From positions 62,001 through 126,000 of the forward strand of contig JAKSZP010009308.1 in the NCBI GenBank assembly GCA_022478985.1: DNA of 64,000 nucleotides, given 5' to 3'. This DNA comes from Massospora cicadina. Taxonomy: Eukaryota > Entomophthoromycota > Entomophthoromycetes > Entomophthorales > Entomophthoraceae. The notes beneath the pieces were generated by a model that was given only the letters and a program-made list of their open reading frames with translations, ran no database searches and was not told the origin of the DNA. Below, piece by piece: positions 1 to 10,929 of the stretch. How positions within the stretch are numbered: the first letter of the stretch is position 1; every line of letters begins with the position of its first letter. A program made the position numbers and the translations under genes.

Positions 1-280
1 TTATAGTAAAAATAAAAATCGTGATGCCATAATTGCAATCAAAATCTTCTTAATAAAGTGCAACAACAACTTAATCAGCTTGATCATAAATTTATAGTTT
101 TATTGACTCAAAGTTAATGAAGCGAGCCCAGGAAGTTCTGGTTGAATAGAGAACACTTTTTCCTGACTTTCTAATAATAATCAATTGATGGGAGAGATAA
201 TTAAAAATTGCCTCTTTTAACTAAAGCAATTGCACTTTGGAATTCAATTTCAAATTAGTGAAGTAGAAAGAACCTTGGGA

Positions 281-429
281 ACTATGGGTCCTCAGGGGGA
301 ACAAGGTCCTTCTGGCATTGATGGACCTCGTGGGCCACCTGGGGGTAAAGGGCCACGTGGACCTCCTGGTGCTGATGGACCTCAGGGACCTCTTGGTGCT
401 GATGGGCATCCAGGACCCTTCAGCAGGCT
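281..429 (+). pseudogene. Collagen-like Gly-X-Y tract in decayed element
   Basis: Fifteen consecutive Gly-X-Y triplets are read without a break, with many GPQ, GPR, GPP and GAD units, so the segment could form a collagen-type triple helix. It follows a short open stretch from 221 and the frame closes at 440-442. The triplets are not one pure DNA repeat: codons vary between units, so this looks like a coding tract and not a simple microsatellite. It sits upstream of a retropepsin and RT fragments, so I infer that it belonged to the gag region of the same element. A captured fragment of a host collagen-like gene is an alternative. Confidence 0.6.
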
Positions 430-434
430 GACTC

Positions 435-740
435 TCATTTGAGTATGATTGAATGATTGCGTGAACAGTTTCATAAAGTTGCCAAGGAGTATAATTTAAC
501 TCCTGATGGGGTACCTATTAATCTCCTGTTACCACTTTGATCTTTATCTGATATATTAATACCTGGGTAAATTGCAAAGGATACTGACATCCTATTACAG
601 GCCTGTGAATCTAAAGGTGATATGATCCAAACAAGAACTAAACTTTGGAACTTAAATACCATACACAGAAAAAGCGAATTTTTGAGTTATCTCGCAGATT
701 GGAGGAAAAGTGGGGCATTCTGATCTATATTGTCAGATTA
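435..740 (+). pseudogene. Gag-like reading frame with in-frame stops
   Basis: After the collagen-like tract another frame reads as a normal-composition protein of about 100 residues, interrupted by four stops (TGA, TGA, TAA, TGA). It includes the segment LREQFHKVAKEYNLTPDG near 453-510. The even spread of stops within otherwise protein-like text is typical of an old coding copy. I do not recognise a domain; position between the Gly-X-Y tract and the protease suggests gag. Confidence 0.35.
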
Positions 741-1633
741 ATGATATTGATACCTAAGCAGCTAGTTCATATCCTTAGTATTCTTCTCAAGCTACTGACT
801 CTTATGTCTTTACTCTATTGGATGACCTGGAGTGCATGTTTTAACAACCAATGCTTCTATAAGTTTTAACCTTTATTCAAGGATAAGTACTCTCCTGGAA
901 AGGCAGTATTATCTCCTTCCTCTATTTATTAGAAGGCTCTGAGTGAGACCGCTGACCATCAAAAAATTAATTTTTTACCAAATTATCTTAATCAATTAGC
1001 CCTAGATATCATTGTACCCTCATTTGGTGACTTACTCTACTTGGTCCCAGATTAAGGGAGCAATGATAAAAGAATTAGGGAGTGAACAAACCTTATACTC
1101 TCATAAACAGGCTTTTATGGCATAAAGCCACATCAAAATGAAACTATCAAGGACTTCAATCATTGATTTTATCAGGAGCGTCAGACTTTGGAAGCTTTTG
1201 GCTGGTATAATTTGAACGCAGCTAGTACTGCTGTTAGTATGCTTTTACTTCTAGGACTCTGATTCAAGTGTATCTTATTAGCGTAGAAAAAGAACTTCAG
1301 CTTATCTTTGACATAAAAAAGACCTTTTTGGATTTGCCTCCTCAATTTACTGAAAGCCCTAAATCTACAACTCTCCAAGACCAATCATCCTAAAGTATAC
1401 ACAGTGCCTGAAAATATTAGAATTATTCAGTGTAATTATTATAACCAATACTCCATAAAGAAGATTGTTGTTACTAAAAAGAAGCTGATGAAAAGAAGAA
1501 AAAGACAAAACCAATAAGATTTACATTTTGATAATGATATGAGTATGTTGCAGGAAAATAAAAACCCTGTAGAGTATAATAAAAATGAACATTCTTCTTA
1601 ATCCTTGTCTTCCTTGTTAACATTACCCTCTCA

Positions 1634-1933
1634 GTTTGGATGTATGATCTCCCATATTGATTTTCAAGTAAATCAAATTAATACCAAAGTTATTACAGAC
1701 TCTGGATCTAATGTGAATGTAGTCTCATCAAAATTGATCAAGCAGATTAGTTAATGCCCAATATTACACATTATGAAGAATGCTCTGCGGGAAATCAGAG
1801 TACTCGATCAATTGGAGCTTTTTGTCACTCCCATTGATTTTGGAATTTAACTTATGCAATACCTGCAATTGTCCTAAATAACTTGAGTTATGACCTTCTC
1901 TTGGTGACTCAATTTTTGTTGGACTTTGATTGA
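1634..1933 (+). pseudogene. Retropepsin-like aspartic protease, decayed
   Basis: The active-site triad reads DSGSNVNVVS with the codons for Asp-Ser-Gly at 1698-1706. About 50 codons later the reading resumes as YAIPAIVLNNLSYDLLLV (1853-1906), which matches the hydrophobic C-terminal half of retroelement proteases, where a short hydrophobic run precedes a YDLLLG-like motif. Several stops and at least one frame change separate the halves. In Ty3 elements this enzyme cleaves the Gag-Pol polyprotein inside the virus-like particle. Confidence 0.55.
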
Positions 1934-2790
1934 ATTATTAATTACCCTGACTATTATCTAACCCTTTTGGGTTATAGGGTTCCATTGCTTTTAACTGAAC
2001 ATGCTCAACCTACTAGGCGTCGGGTATGTCTGTTAAAGGGATCAAAGAGTGTCCTATTCCTTTTAATATCATGTTGAAGGTCCTTGAGTAAAACAACCCC
2101 CTATGACGGGTGACGTAGGTGAAGGAATGTCTATTTTCTCCCCTGAGAGTGTGACTATTCCGCCAAAACATCAGTTTAATTTCAGTACAATTTACAATTT
2201 TATATTTCCAGGGGCATCTATTACATGTCCAAGGCATTTCAAAACCTTTTGCTAAAGAGATCTTGCCTTGCCCTGGGTTATTGGATTATGCATATTCTGT
2301 AGATCTACCTGTTTTATTGGCAAACCTTACTAAATACCAAAAAGGGTTAGAATTTTATTATCTATATAAATATGGGTATAGTTGTAAATCATCTTCACCC
2401 TAAATATTTGAGGATATATCCTACTCCAAGATCAAATATTGAGGGGGAGTATTTTATCTCACCAAATTCTTCCATTCTTAAAACTTTTACCCCAATCATT
2501 CTACTGATAAGATTGGAGGGGTAACTCAATGAATCTAATCTTACCAAGTTTAACAAGAACAATCACGCTTATCCTGATCAGAAGATATGAGAAGATTAGA
2601 TTGCTCAGCAATTTAAAAAGTCTGATAAATCACAAACTACTAAAAACCTTTAAATATTCACTCCTTTCATTTATAAAAAATAGGTTTATTTACATCCTTA
2701 TATTTTTATCTTTCATATTTTTTGAAGATTCCATAAAGTAACTTTGAGACTTACCAAACCACTTCAGAGGTTCAATTCAAAACCATAAAA

Positions 2791-3262
2791 ATGGGTAAAG
2801 GTTAAGCTTGTGCTAAAAAATACGCTGACCTTTTTTCTAACCCTACTTAGAATTTTGGTAAGATTAATGACGTCATACTTCAGGTGGAAACTGGAAGTGC
2901 CACACCTATCTAGTCCCAACTCTATCAGAAGATCAAGGTCAAAAAAACTCAGGTGGCTTTTTAAATTATACAGGTAATAAGTGATGGACTGATGGTGCAT
3001 TCTTGATTCCTCTGGGACTCTCTTCTTTTTCTTGTCTAAAAGTGAGCTTTAGTCATTTGATGGAGATAGACTACTAAAACCTTAATTCTTTAATAAAAGA
3101 GATAGCTACCACCAACTTAATTGACAATTTTCTCCGCTTAAATTCTGAGACTGATTACATCTCTGCAATGGATCTTGTCAACAGGTACTGACAATTAGAT
3201 CTGGCTCCCATGTATTGTTACAAGAGCACTATTATTGCCAATGAAAGACTTTTTAAGCCAAC
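2791..3262 (+). pseudogene. Ty3-type RT leader and palm fragment, decayed
   Basis: From 2791 the plus strand reads YADLFS, then VETGSATPI and SQLYQ. This corresponds to the usual pre-RT leader pattern in which a Phe-Ser segment is followed by TG-A-PI and a Tyr motif. DGLMVHS and WDSLLFLV (about 2976-3035) match the segment that precedes the fingers. At 3118-3262 LIDNFLRLNSETDYISAMDL followed by QLDLAP matches the first catalytic Asp region of RT. Stops at several points make it non-functional. Confidence 0.6.
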
Positions 3263-3888
3263 CAGAATTTCTCTAGAGCTTTTAAATGAGCTGCCATATT
3301 CCAATGAGCCAAGGATGGTGTTGTGATTCCAATATGACTGGATGATAAGCCCTAAGTCAATATGGAGAAATGAATAGAATCCTTGGGAATCAAACTTGTA
3401 AAGGTAATAAAAGCATTTTGAAGCGAGGCAATATTGGGATTAATGGGTTTATTGGATATAACGATTTATTATTGGTTTGCATCTAAATAAGGCGATGTCA
3501 ACATTTGACACTTACAATTTAAATCACCTACAATTAAGGTGATAGCAAATTCAAGAATAACCAGCCAAAACGAGTGTTGGTGGAACCAAATAGGTCAAGT
3601 TATGTGAGGTATCGTCCAAGCCACCATAATATAAGCAAGATGGGTGATCAAGAGGAGGGTCGTTGTTTAATAAGAAGAAAGAAGGAAGATAGAGAGGAGT
3701 GAAGAAGATCATTATATTAAATAAAGTATTGTAGTGGGAGCAAGTGCCCATAGTTATTATTTTAACATTTATTTGATTGATAACAAGGCCCATGATCTTC
3801 ATATCGTTGGTCTTATTGCTCAGTGGGCTAAACCCTGTGCAAACATCATACGTCATATCTCCAAGATTCCGCCAAATTCCAACAGATG

Positions 3889-4045
3889 GGAACCTGGGAA
3901 ACTTGACATTGTCATGTGTCCTCATCTTTCATGACACCATTATAGTTTTATTGAGAACATTTAATGGTCACTTGTATCACCCCTGAGAAATGTTTGACCA
4001 CCTTTGTAAGGCCTCTCTTAAACTCACTTAAAATCTCCTTCTTTC
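3889..4045 (+). pseudogene. RT catalytic-loop fragment, decayed
   Basis: The reading NLGNLTLSCVLIFHDTIIV followed by RTFNGHL corresponds to the Ty3 RT segment that normally reads SCVLVYLDDIIVFSRTF. It closely parallels the minus-strand copy at 59833-60099. The YLDD box has become FHDT, so both catalytic Asp positions are disturbed. About 600 bp separate it from the preceding palm fragment, more than expected, so there is extra or rearranged DNA at about 3400-3800. Confidence 0.6.
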
Positions 4046-4110
4046 ATTCTAAAGTGGAATTCATTAGACATAAGGTATTGAAATAATCATCTAGTCCATA
4101 TCCGATAAAG

Positions 4111-6230
4111 CTATAGCCAATGAGATGATTCCACGCCCCCAGAGCTTGAGAGATACCCATTTGTTTTTGAATGATGGGTTTCTATATCCAATATAGTGCT
4201 CAAATTGTTGACTTATCTTACCTCTCGTTTATATTTTAGAAAAAGGAGCCCTTTTGAATAGTAACATAAGCAAGAACAGGTCTTTAATACGTTGAGAACT
4301 GTCCAATTTATTAACCTATCCTAGTTTAACTGTGGTTCAATCAGCAATCTCTACTATTCGCTGATGCTTGTGACGTGGCGCTAAGAGCATCTTAGTTCTA
4401 CTCAATGAGAATTAATTAATCCTATGGGCTCTTAAAGCAAAAACATGAGTTTAGCAAACGAAATAATATTGTTAATGAATAAAAGTGCTTAGATAAACTC
4501 TACAAATAGACATTTATGACCAAAACTGTATGAATTAAAATAAAGTCATCACTGATCAATCTCTTTATTATAAATGCAACAAATAAAATTACATAATAGA
4601 ATAATTTCAATATGGGCTCTACAATAAATCTCTATACCTTTACCATTATGCAATACACTGTGCAATTCATTAAAACGCAGACATGCTCTCAAGGACTCCA
4701 AAGACTTGCTGTAGTAACACCTGAATAAACTGACTTGTATAATCTAATTGGACGGCCTGACAGGTGGAAGTTAGAGGCCTCAAGGTCCAGACGAAATTGT
4801 AGAACCTGATCAGAATGTCAGATCCAAAATAGGATGTTATACAAGAAAACTAGATACAAAATAGCTTCCATATATATGCCCTTATTCTCATACTACTGTC
4901 ATCTTTGAAGGAATTCAACTGTGGGAACAGAGCCTTAAAGAAGGCTCACAAGTGGTTGAGGAAGCATTGCCACTAGTTTTGGATGGTTGCTATCTATTAA
5001 GTACTAAAGCCTGTTTAACTTGTGAAACCAAAGAATGGTCCAGCTTTTGATATCAACATCAAGTCATGGCTCCATTGATATCTTTTAATGTTGTCAGGTT
5101 TAATGTGGTTGTCCCATTATCTACCAAACTCATGGGCGTCAATACATCCTTTTTAGCCATAAATCATTTGTGTAAGTGTGAAGAGACCATATTTAAGCCA
5201 GCTGCGACTGGAAAAGTCTATAGTCATGTTTCTCTTTTGATCTATTTTCATTCAGCATGGATGCCTACAAATTTTACATTTTAGATAATGGACTCAAATT
5301 TTCATCCAGTGTTAGGAACCTTCAGTGCAATGGAATGACCTGGCTTTTGACGTGGGTACTCCAAGACCCACAGGGGCAGCTAGTTCCACAAGGCACCGCA
5401 GGTTTCATAAAAGTTTGGGTGGGCGCGTTGAAAGGGGTGTTTGACATGCTCTAACCCAGTAAAGTGGTGCTCATATGACATCTACTATAAAAATTTACCA
5501 ATTTAAACAGTTTATAAATAGTATTTTTTAATCATATAAAATGGGAAATAAGAAAGAAAATAACCCAACAACCTACCATTAACAGGATGTTTGGTTATTT
5601 GGGGATAATGGTGGAAGCTAGATTACAATAAAGGAAAACAATTCTCATTATTAAATCCATTAATTAACAGATTTGGCTCCCGATTTTGCTTTGATAGTAA
5701 CAACTGAGGCTTCCAAGCTATTCCTGGGACGTTTTCTTAAATTCTGAATGTCCAAATTTACATTTTTTGATTTTGCAATAGGGTAGCAAGTTTGAATCCC
5801 TTTTCAGCCCTTTTTGACCTTTTACTATAAAAATTGTCTTTTAGATATGTTTCCCCTTTCAAATTGGCTTCTAGTTGAACTACCAGTTGAAGATAGGAAA
5901 TGGTGACTGTGGTTCCAGCTTCTAAATTCTTTTTAAGAATTTTACAAATCTGCTTACTTTCTTATTAAAAACTTTCAGAATATTATACTATGATTGGTTT
6001 GGGTTTAGGGAAGTGTGAGAGCAGAATGTGGCTAACAGGAAGGTGCAGAGCCACTTGGGACCATCTAATACTAAAAAAAAGGTGCAGAGCCACTCATCTC
6101 TCAATCAAGGTATCTCATCAGGTCAGAGATTTAGGTGATAGACAGGGCCCTAGGGTCTGAAATATTTTTGGTTCTAAAGGGGTACATGCCCCTATCCAGC
6201 TTAATGGTTAGATCCAAAACCCCTAATCTA
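4111..6230. other. Unassigned AT-rich interval
   Basis: No protein family, RNA gene or element boundary could be recognised. Open frames at 5066-5284 and 5257-5454 are short and resemble nothing I know. The interval contains one copy of a short dispersed repeat (R2) at 5543-5600 and ends at the target duplication of LINE A. Confidence 0.4.
5543..5600 (+). repeat. Dispersed repeat R2, copy 1
   Basis: A stretch of nearly 60 bp matches 15419-15478 with scattered mismatches; the shared core is close to CATTAACAGG followed by a T/G-rich run. Both copies lie in AT-rich non-coding DNA. It may be a fragment of an old transposon end. Confidence 0.4.
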
Positions 6231-6246
6231 GGTAGTCCAAGAGCTA
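6231..6246 (+). repeat. Target-site duplication of LINE A (left)
   Basis: GGTAGTCCAAGAGCTA is repeated at 12399-12414 with one mismatch. The LINE 3' tail begins directly after it. Length and imperfect identity fit an old target-primed insertion. Confidence 0.85.
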
Positions 6247-6289
6247 GTATTTTATTTGGGGAAGGTTGACCATGAGACGGAACTGCCAA

Positions 6290-7786
6290 TATGTAAATGA
6301 ACAAGCGCTAAATATAAGCTAGAGGCACCCCAGAGAAGTTAATGCTGTCTCCTGTTGCCAGTGGGAACGCCAAATTAAAGGAAGAGGGGTATTGTGAGTA
6401 GAGGCTTGCGCCACTATTGAGAACATATGACGGAAAGGGTCTGAAGTGATAAACCAAACTGGAAACCAGTATGAGACCTATTGTCATATATAGGATGGTA
6501 AGCAACCAAACAACCATGCTTGATAGTGGTCCATAAGGTGCTACTGGAATTGGCGTACAGCTTCCTGGGGGGTGGGAAAAGAGCCTGAAATGGCATCCAA
6601 GACAACCGTGTGGATAGTCCACATTGCAATTGTTACCACTAAGGCTCAAAGGGAAGGTTGTTTATGAGTATTCAAGAACAAGATGAAGATCCCCTTAATA
6701 TAGGCTGAAGGGCTGTGTTTGCTCCTGGAAAAAGAGACGCTGAACCTCACTCTGATCGCTTTTGATGGATGGCACTCTTACAGGTGGTGGACCAAAGTCC
6801 CATATTGGTCACACACAATAATGAGGATTATGATGCGTAGGATCACTCAGCAGTATGGTATACCCATTTCAAGCAGCGCCACATATGGGAACAAACATGC
6901 GGCTGCAAAAGAGGGTGATGAGCGTACTTTCAGATGGCTTTCTGGGTTTCTAGGGAGTAGGGGATGTCCAGCATGTCCAGATAATCCACCCTGAACATGA
7001 TAGGGGTCTTCCTTGATATCACACTGTTCAGATAAGCTTGTCCTTTTACTTCCTATGTAAAGCGGGGAGTAAGGCGATCCCTCTGGGCGGTGTGCCCACT
7101 GATGCTAATTCTCCATTCAGCGCTACACATGGAGAGGAGAATATGTTTGAAGTGGGGCAACGTCCCATGTGTGCCCACAGAAGAGGGATGTGAGGCAAGT
7201 TTTTTTAAAAGGGAATGGGGGTGGGTAGGATTGCAGAGGCCCAGGGCGAGGAAAAAAATTGGAGCGGGCTGCGCGTGACCAATTTTGAGCTTGGAGTGTG
7301 GGGTTGGTGACTGCAGCAATCCAGGTGCCAAGTATTTTGGCGGCGTGGGCCTCAAAGTTGAGAAGGCTCATATCACCACTATGGCGAGGGCCAAACAAGA
7401 CATCCAGGAGCACTGGCGGTGGGCGACCTAACCAAAGCCACCCTTGCAGGAGGGCGTATAACGTGGTAAAAAAAGATGGTTAAAAGGCAATAGCATGGGC
7501 CACAAACCAAACTATAGATAGGAGCATAGGGCTGGCCAGCACAACCCTGCCTGTGAGGAAAATTTGTTGGGTTCTGAGTGAAGCAATTGATTTTGTGACA
7601 TTGTCCAGGTTATAGTGCTCCATAATTGTTGAGGCGTACCTAATACTTCCAGCCACACACCCAAATGGCGTACCAGACCAGCAGTGGGTCTTGGCACAAA
7701 AGAGAGCACAAGCAGGGCAGTATGGGGTGGGTGGGGCAATTGAGCCCATGAGCTAGCTGATAAGCATGTAGGAAATGGGGTGCTGG
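6290..7786 (-). pseudogene. LINE A ORF2 C-terminal region
   Basis: The minus strand reads in pieces that parallel the LINE C C-terminal third, for example the segment around AAKILGTWIAA (within 7123-7413) and SRAARSNF. This part follows the RT in L1-like ORF2 and usually ends in a Cys/His cluster that may bind RNA. Frames change repeatedly between 7053 and 7790. No intact Cys cluster is visible here. Confidence 0.65.
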
Positions 7787-8620
7787 TCACCAGCGGGCTT
7801 GGAACTGACCAAGGAGAATGATTTCAGTTTTGGAAGCATTAAGTGCAGCGTTACTTACCCTGGAGTATACATGGATAGTAGCCTCAAGCGCATGATCATC
7901 TTGGTTATTAAACACCCCAACTACACAATCATCAGCAAACGCCAGCATCTTAACTGGTGCTTGGCCTTGAACATGGACACCAGTAAGGCGGGCATTCACG
8001 CTGCGTAATATTAGGTTAGTATGAAGTTATAAAAGAGTGGGCTCAAAGGGTCCCCTTAGTGGAGGCCCCTTTGAGGGCGAATGACATCAGTGAGGAAGGC
8101 AGTGCCACGCACAGCCATTGTTGCAGATTCCGTGAGCAACTTCACCCAATTAATGAACCAATGGTGGAGGTGGAACTTGTGGAGGCAGGCTTTGAGGTAA
8201 TCCCAGATGACACTATCATAAGCCTTCTGCTGGTTTAAAAAACAAGTGCCCTAGTAGCCGTAGATTGGAAAACGTTGACTACAGTGTGTCTGTTGTCCCA
8301 TATAGACCACTTGGGAATTAAACCATATCTTAGAGGAAATGATATCAGAGGCAATTTCCCCTTGGCGGTTGGCTATAATTTTAGTAAATAATTTATTATC
8401 AGTTTAGTAAGTGGTATGGGGTGCTAGTTGGCCAAGTCCAGCTTATCCCCTGTTTTGTGAAGCGTAATTTTGTATGCCTCCTGGTCCCTTGGAAGGAGGC
8501 GCGTTTCTAACAGATATTAATTCTTGAGGCTATCAACAAAGAGGAGATATAGTATAGATATTTCTTATAGAATTCATAAAGAATCACATTTGGACCTGGG
8601 CATTTCCTGTGCAGTAGTCC
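7787..8620 (-). pseudogene. LINE A reverse transcriptase, decayed
   Basis: The catalytic box FADDCVVG, followed by SRVSNAALNASKTEIILLGQ, is read at 7787-7999 and is almost identical to LINE C. The upstream palm is broken by stops. The N-terminal PGPD-type motif, which opens the RT of this LINE group, lies near 8600-8620 but is also decayed. The RT would have copied the LINE RNA at the nicked target site. Confidence 0.75.
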
Positions 8621-8639
8621 TTGAACAGCATACCACTGT

Positions 8640-9682
8640 TCATATTAAGGAATTAAATTAATAAACTCCAGATAATAAGAAATGGTGCAGATAAGTGCAC
8701 TTTCTTGAAATTCTATAACCTCAACCAGTTCAACTAGATTGAAGCAATAGAATTTGGAGTAATAGGTTCAAACTTTAATTGCCACTTCAGCTGGAGTTTG
8801 TGTAATGGAGTGGTCCAGCCACCGCAACTGTGTGCAAGCAAAGCTTTGTAGTGGTGCAAAAAATTCGGAAAAATTAGGCTGAGCATGTGTCACCCACCAT
8901 TATATTTTTTGCTTTTATACTGTACACAAATGGCATGTTTATGTTACCTTACTAGTGCGTTGAGGCGAGTGGACACCTCTTCCCACTTGCAACTCCAAGC
9001 TGGGCTGTAGCCTGCAGAAGGGACATTAAATTACAGGTGGTCCACTTAAGCAAGTGTGCACAAAATGACCACTGATGCAGCCTGAGAGTGATGCAATGAG
9101 GGTGGTGTGCCTGGTGGATGGTGTTCACTTTGAAGGCTGGCTAGGTAGAAAGTGGATCTGCACAGAATGATGTGGTGAACTCTGGTGTGAGGTTTCAATT
9201 TTTACCCAAAAGAAAACCTTGGTGATGTGGTCTCTTCTGGACAAAGTTTTCACCACTTTGGCACCTGTGCCGCTGTGTGTAACAAAGAGAAGGAAATCGA
9301 CACCAACCTGTGGTCAGAAAAATCAATTTTGGTCATCATAAAGTGTTCAACCTGAGACCAAAAGTTCAACGGGGAAAGAATAAGGTCACTGAGGGACATA
9401 GACCTCATCTTACCATTGTGCACATGGGACAGGATATGTTGGGGAGTAGCAATGCATGTTTAGGTAGGGTTTCAACAGCCCTAAATTGGCTTATATAATG
9501 CAAAGTTCTACATGCCCCTGTAGGGGGCAGGCACCAAAGGCCAGCAGTCAGTGGATGAAGTTGGCCCAGCAGTTTATGTCACCCACCACAAACGGGTCAG
9601 GAGAAGTGGGAGTGAAGTAACAGCCAAGAAGAATTCCTGGCGAGCCCATGCACAGGTTGAGGGCATAGTATTGATGATAGTG
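8640..9682 (-). pseudogene. LINE A ORF2: linker and rear part of endonuclease
   Basis: This segment is collinear with 53163-54150 of LINE C, between the RT and the point where the solo LTR landed. The correspondence is clear at DNA level near 9671-9682, where the text leads into the LTR junction. Stops are too dense for a continuous reading, and I do not see intact catalytic residues. Confidence 0.55.
9678..9682 (+). repeat. Solo-LTR target duplication, left (TAGTG)
   Basis: TAGTG precedes the LTR start and is repeated exactly at 10621-10625. Comparison with LINE C shows that one copy is the original LINE sequence. Confidence 0.8.
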
Positions 9683-10620
9683 TGTCAGGTTTTTAACCAG
9701 ATGAATCCTTTGATAGTATTTGAATTAGGGGTTTCAGTTAGTCAGGTGTAATTGCCAGCTAATCGCCTAGTTTGGTACTATTTAATGTTATATGTTCGAG
9801 TTTAGGTTCAGCGGCTTCCCAGTTTGGCGCTGCTATTAAATTGTGATTGTGGGAATTTCTGATGGAAAGCTGCTGCATTTGGTTACCAGCATCTGACAAC
9901 GATTTTTCTAACTATAGTTCGAGTCAGTGAAATCTTATCCCTATGCCAACTGCCATAAGTAATGATTGTAGAAATTCCAGTGGAAAGTCAACATATTCAT
10001 TATCAATCATTTTGTAATTGCAACTAATTTGGAGCACCGGCGACTCATGCCAAGGATGCTCAAAGTCTTATTTAAATACAAGTATATATATGATCAACCA
10101 ACAACTTATGCTGAGGATAGATTGACATAATATTAATATTTAGTGATCATATGAGCGGATCTTGAGGGAATCACTATGAGTATGCATGAATAAGAGTTTA
10201 CAATCTGATAGAGGTTTGGAATCTAGAGTCTGATGGGTTTTCAAGCAGATTATTGGTCAAAGAGTACTTGGGTGCTTTAGCTCTGAAAGTAGTATAAATA
10301 GTCGTTCATTCCCTCCTAATAAACATCTCTCTTGCACCATCCTTACTTTTACTTTATAGTGGCTAATATCCCGTGGGGTAGAATTAGATAGGTAAGGGAT
10401 CCCCAAGAGGCGCGGGTGATCACACCTGGAGTGGCCGGCGCTGCCAGCTCCCATACCTCCTCCTTATCTTACTTTTACTTCTCTGTGGCTAATACCCAGA
10501 GAGGTAGAAGTAGATAGTATGGGGGTTTGTATGCCAATGAAGGCGAAACAGCAAAGGACCAACATTCTTCATACTGTTTGGCCTGGCACACTAGCGGAGC
10601 CCAGAGTCTATTTCATGATA
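9683..10620 (+). mobile_element. Solo LTR (938 bp) inside LINE A
   Basis: The insert begins TGTCAGG and ends CATGATA, so the terminal inverted TGTCA/TGACA has one substitution. It interrupts the endonuclease region exactly where LINE C is continuous and is flanked by TAGTG on both sides. TATAAATA at 10293-10300 and AATAAA at 10318-10323 suggest plus orientation. It contains a roughly 50-bp internal direct repeat (10342-10391 and 10467-10516). No internal region or second LTR is present, so LTR-LTR recombination is the likely history. Confidence 0.8.
10293..10300 (+). promoter_or_regulatory. TATA box of solo LTR
   Basis: TATAAATA lies about two thirds into the LTR, where LTR promoters usually lie. 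No coding region follows it now. Confidence 0.5.
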
Positions 10621-10625
10621 TAGTG
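10621..10625 (+). repeat. Solo-LTR target duplication, right (TAGTG)
   Basis: Exact copy of 9678-9682. From here the DNA again follows LINE C. Confidence 0.8.
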
Positions 10626-10915
10626 AGCATTCTTCATACCACAAAAAGGACACTATAAGCACAAGACCATCAAGGTACTAATTTTTAGATATAAATTTAA
10701 AATTACAGGTCACATATATAAGCACACCACAGTGCAGTGACCAAAAGGAAAGGGAGGGGAGGAGCATGGTTGCCCTTGTTTCCTCGGCACCTTGTGGACA
10801 GTGAGTTTCCTGAATATCCAGGATGTCCACAGGTAAATTAAATTTTAAAAAACTCAGTTTTCTAGTCCGTGATGGTGAGTCCTTGAGTCCAGCTATGTAC
10901 AACGTCCCTATTGTG
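10626..10915 (-). pseudogene. LINE A ORF2: front part of endonuclease
   Basis: The minus strand at 10678-10902 reads MYIAGLKDSPS, then LPVDILDIQETHCPQG, then LSFWSLHCGVLI. This matches the start of ORF2 in LINE C (54494 downward), including the QE pair of the apurinic-type endonuclease fold. The frame fails close to the solo LTR. The enzyme would nick target DNA to start target-primed reverse transcription. Confidence 0.7.
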
Positions 10916-10929
10916 AAGGCTCCCCCATC

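Larger units (their letters stand above)
1..4110 (+). mobile_element. Decayed Ty3/gypsy element (element 1)
   Basis: The order of recognisable pieces is collagen-like tract, gag-like reading, retropepsin, RT leader, RT palm and RT YxDD region, which is the Ty3/gypsy gag-PR-RT order on the plus strand. Every piece carries in-frame stops or frame changes. No RNase H, integrase or paired LTR was recognised. A purine-rich run at about 2435-2450 looks like a polypurine tract but lies before the RT, so it may be chance. The left end lies outside the window and the right end is only the last place where RT similarity is visible. Confidence 0.65.

Noticed and set aside
3551..3925. 124-codon minus-strand open frame
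   Set aside because: It overlaps, on the opposite strand, the plus-strand RT fragment that matches Ty3 elements; no motif of its own.
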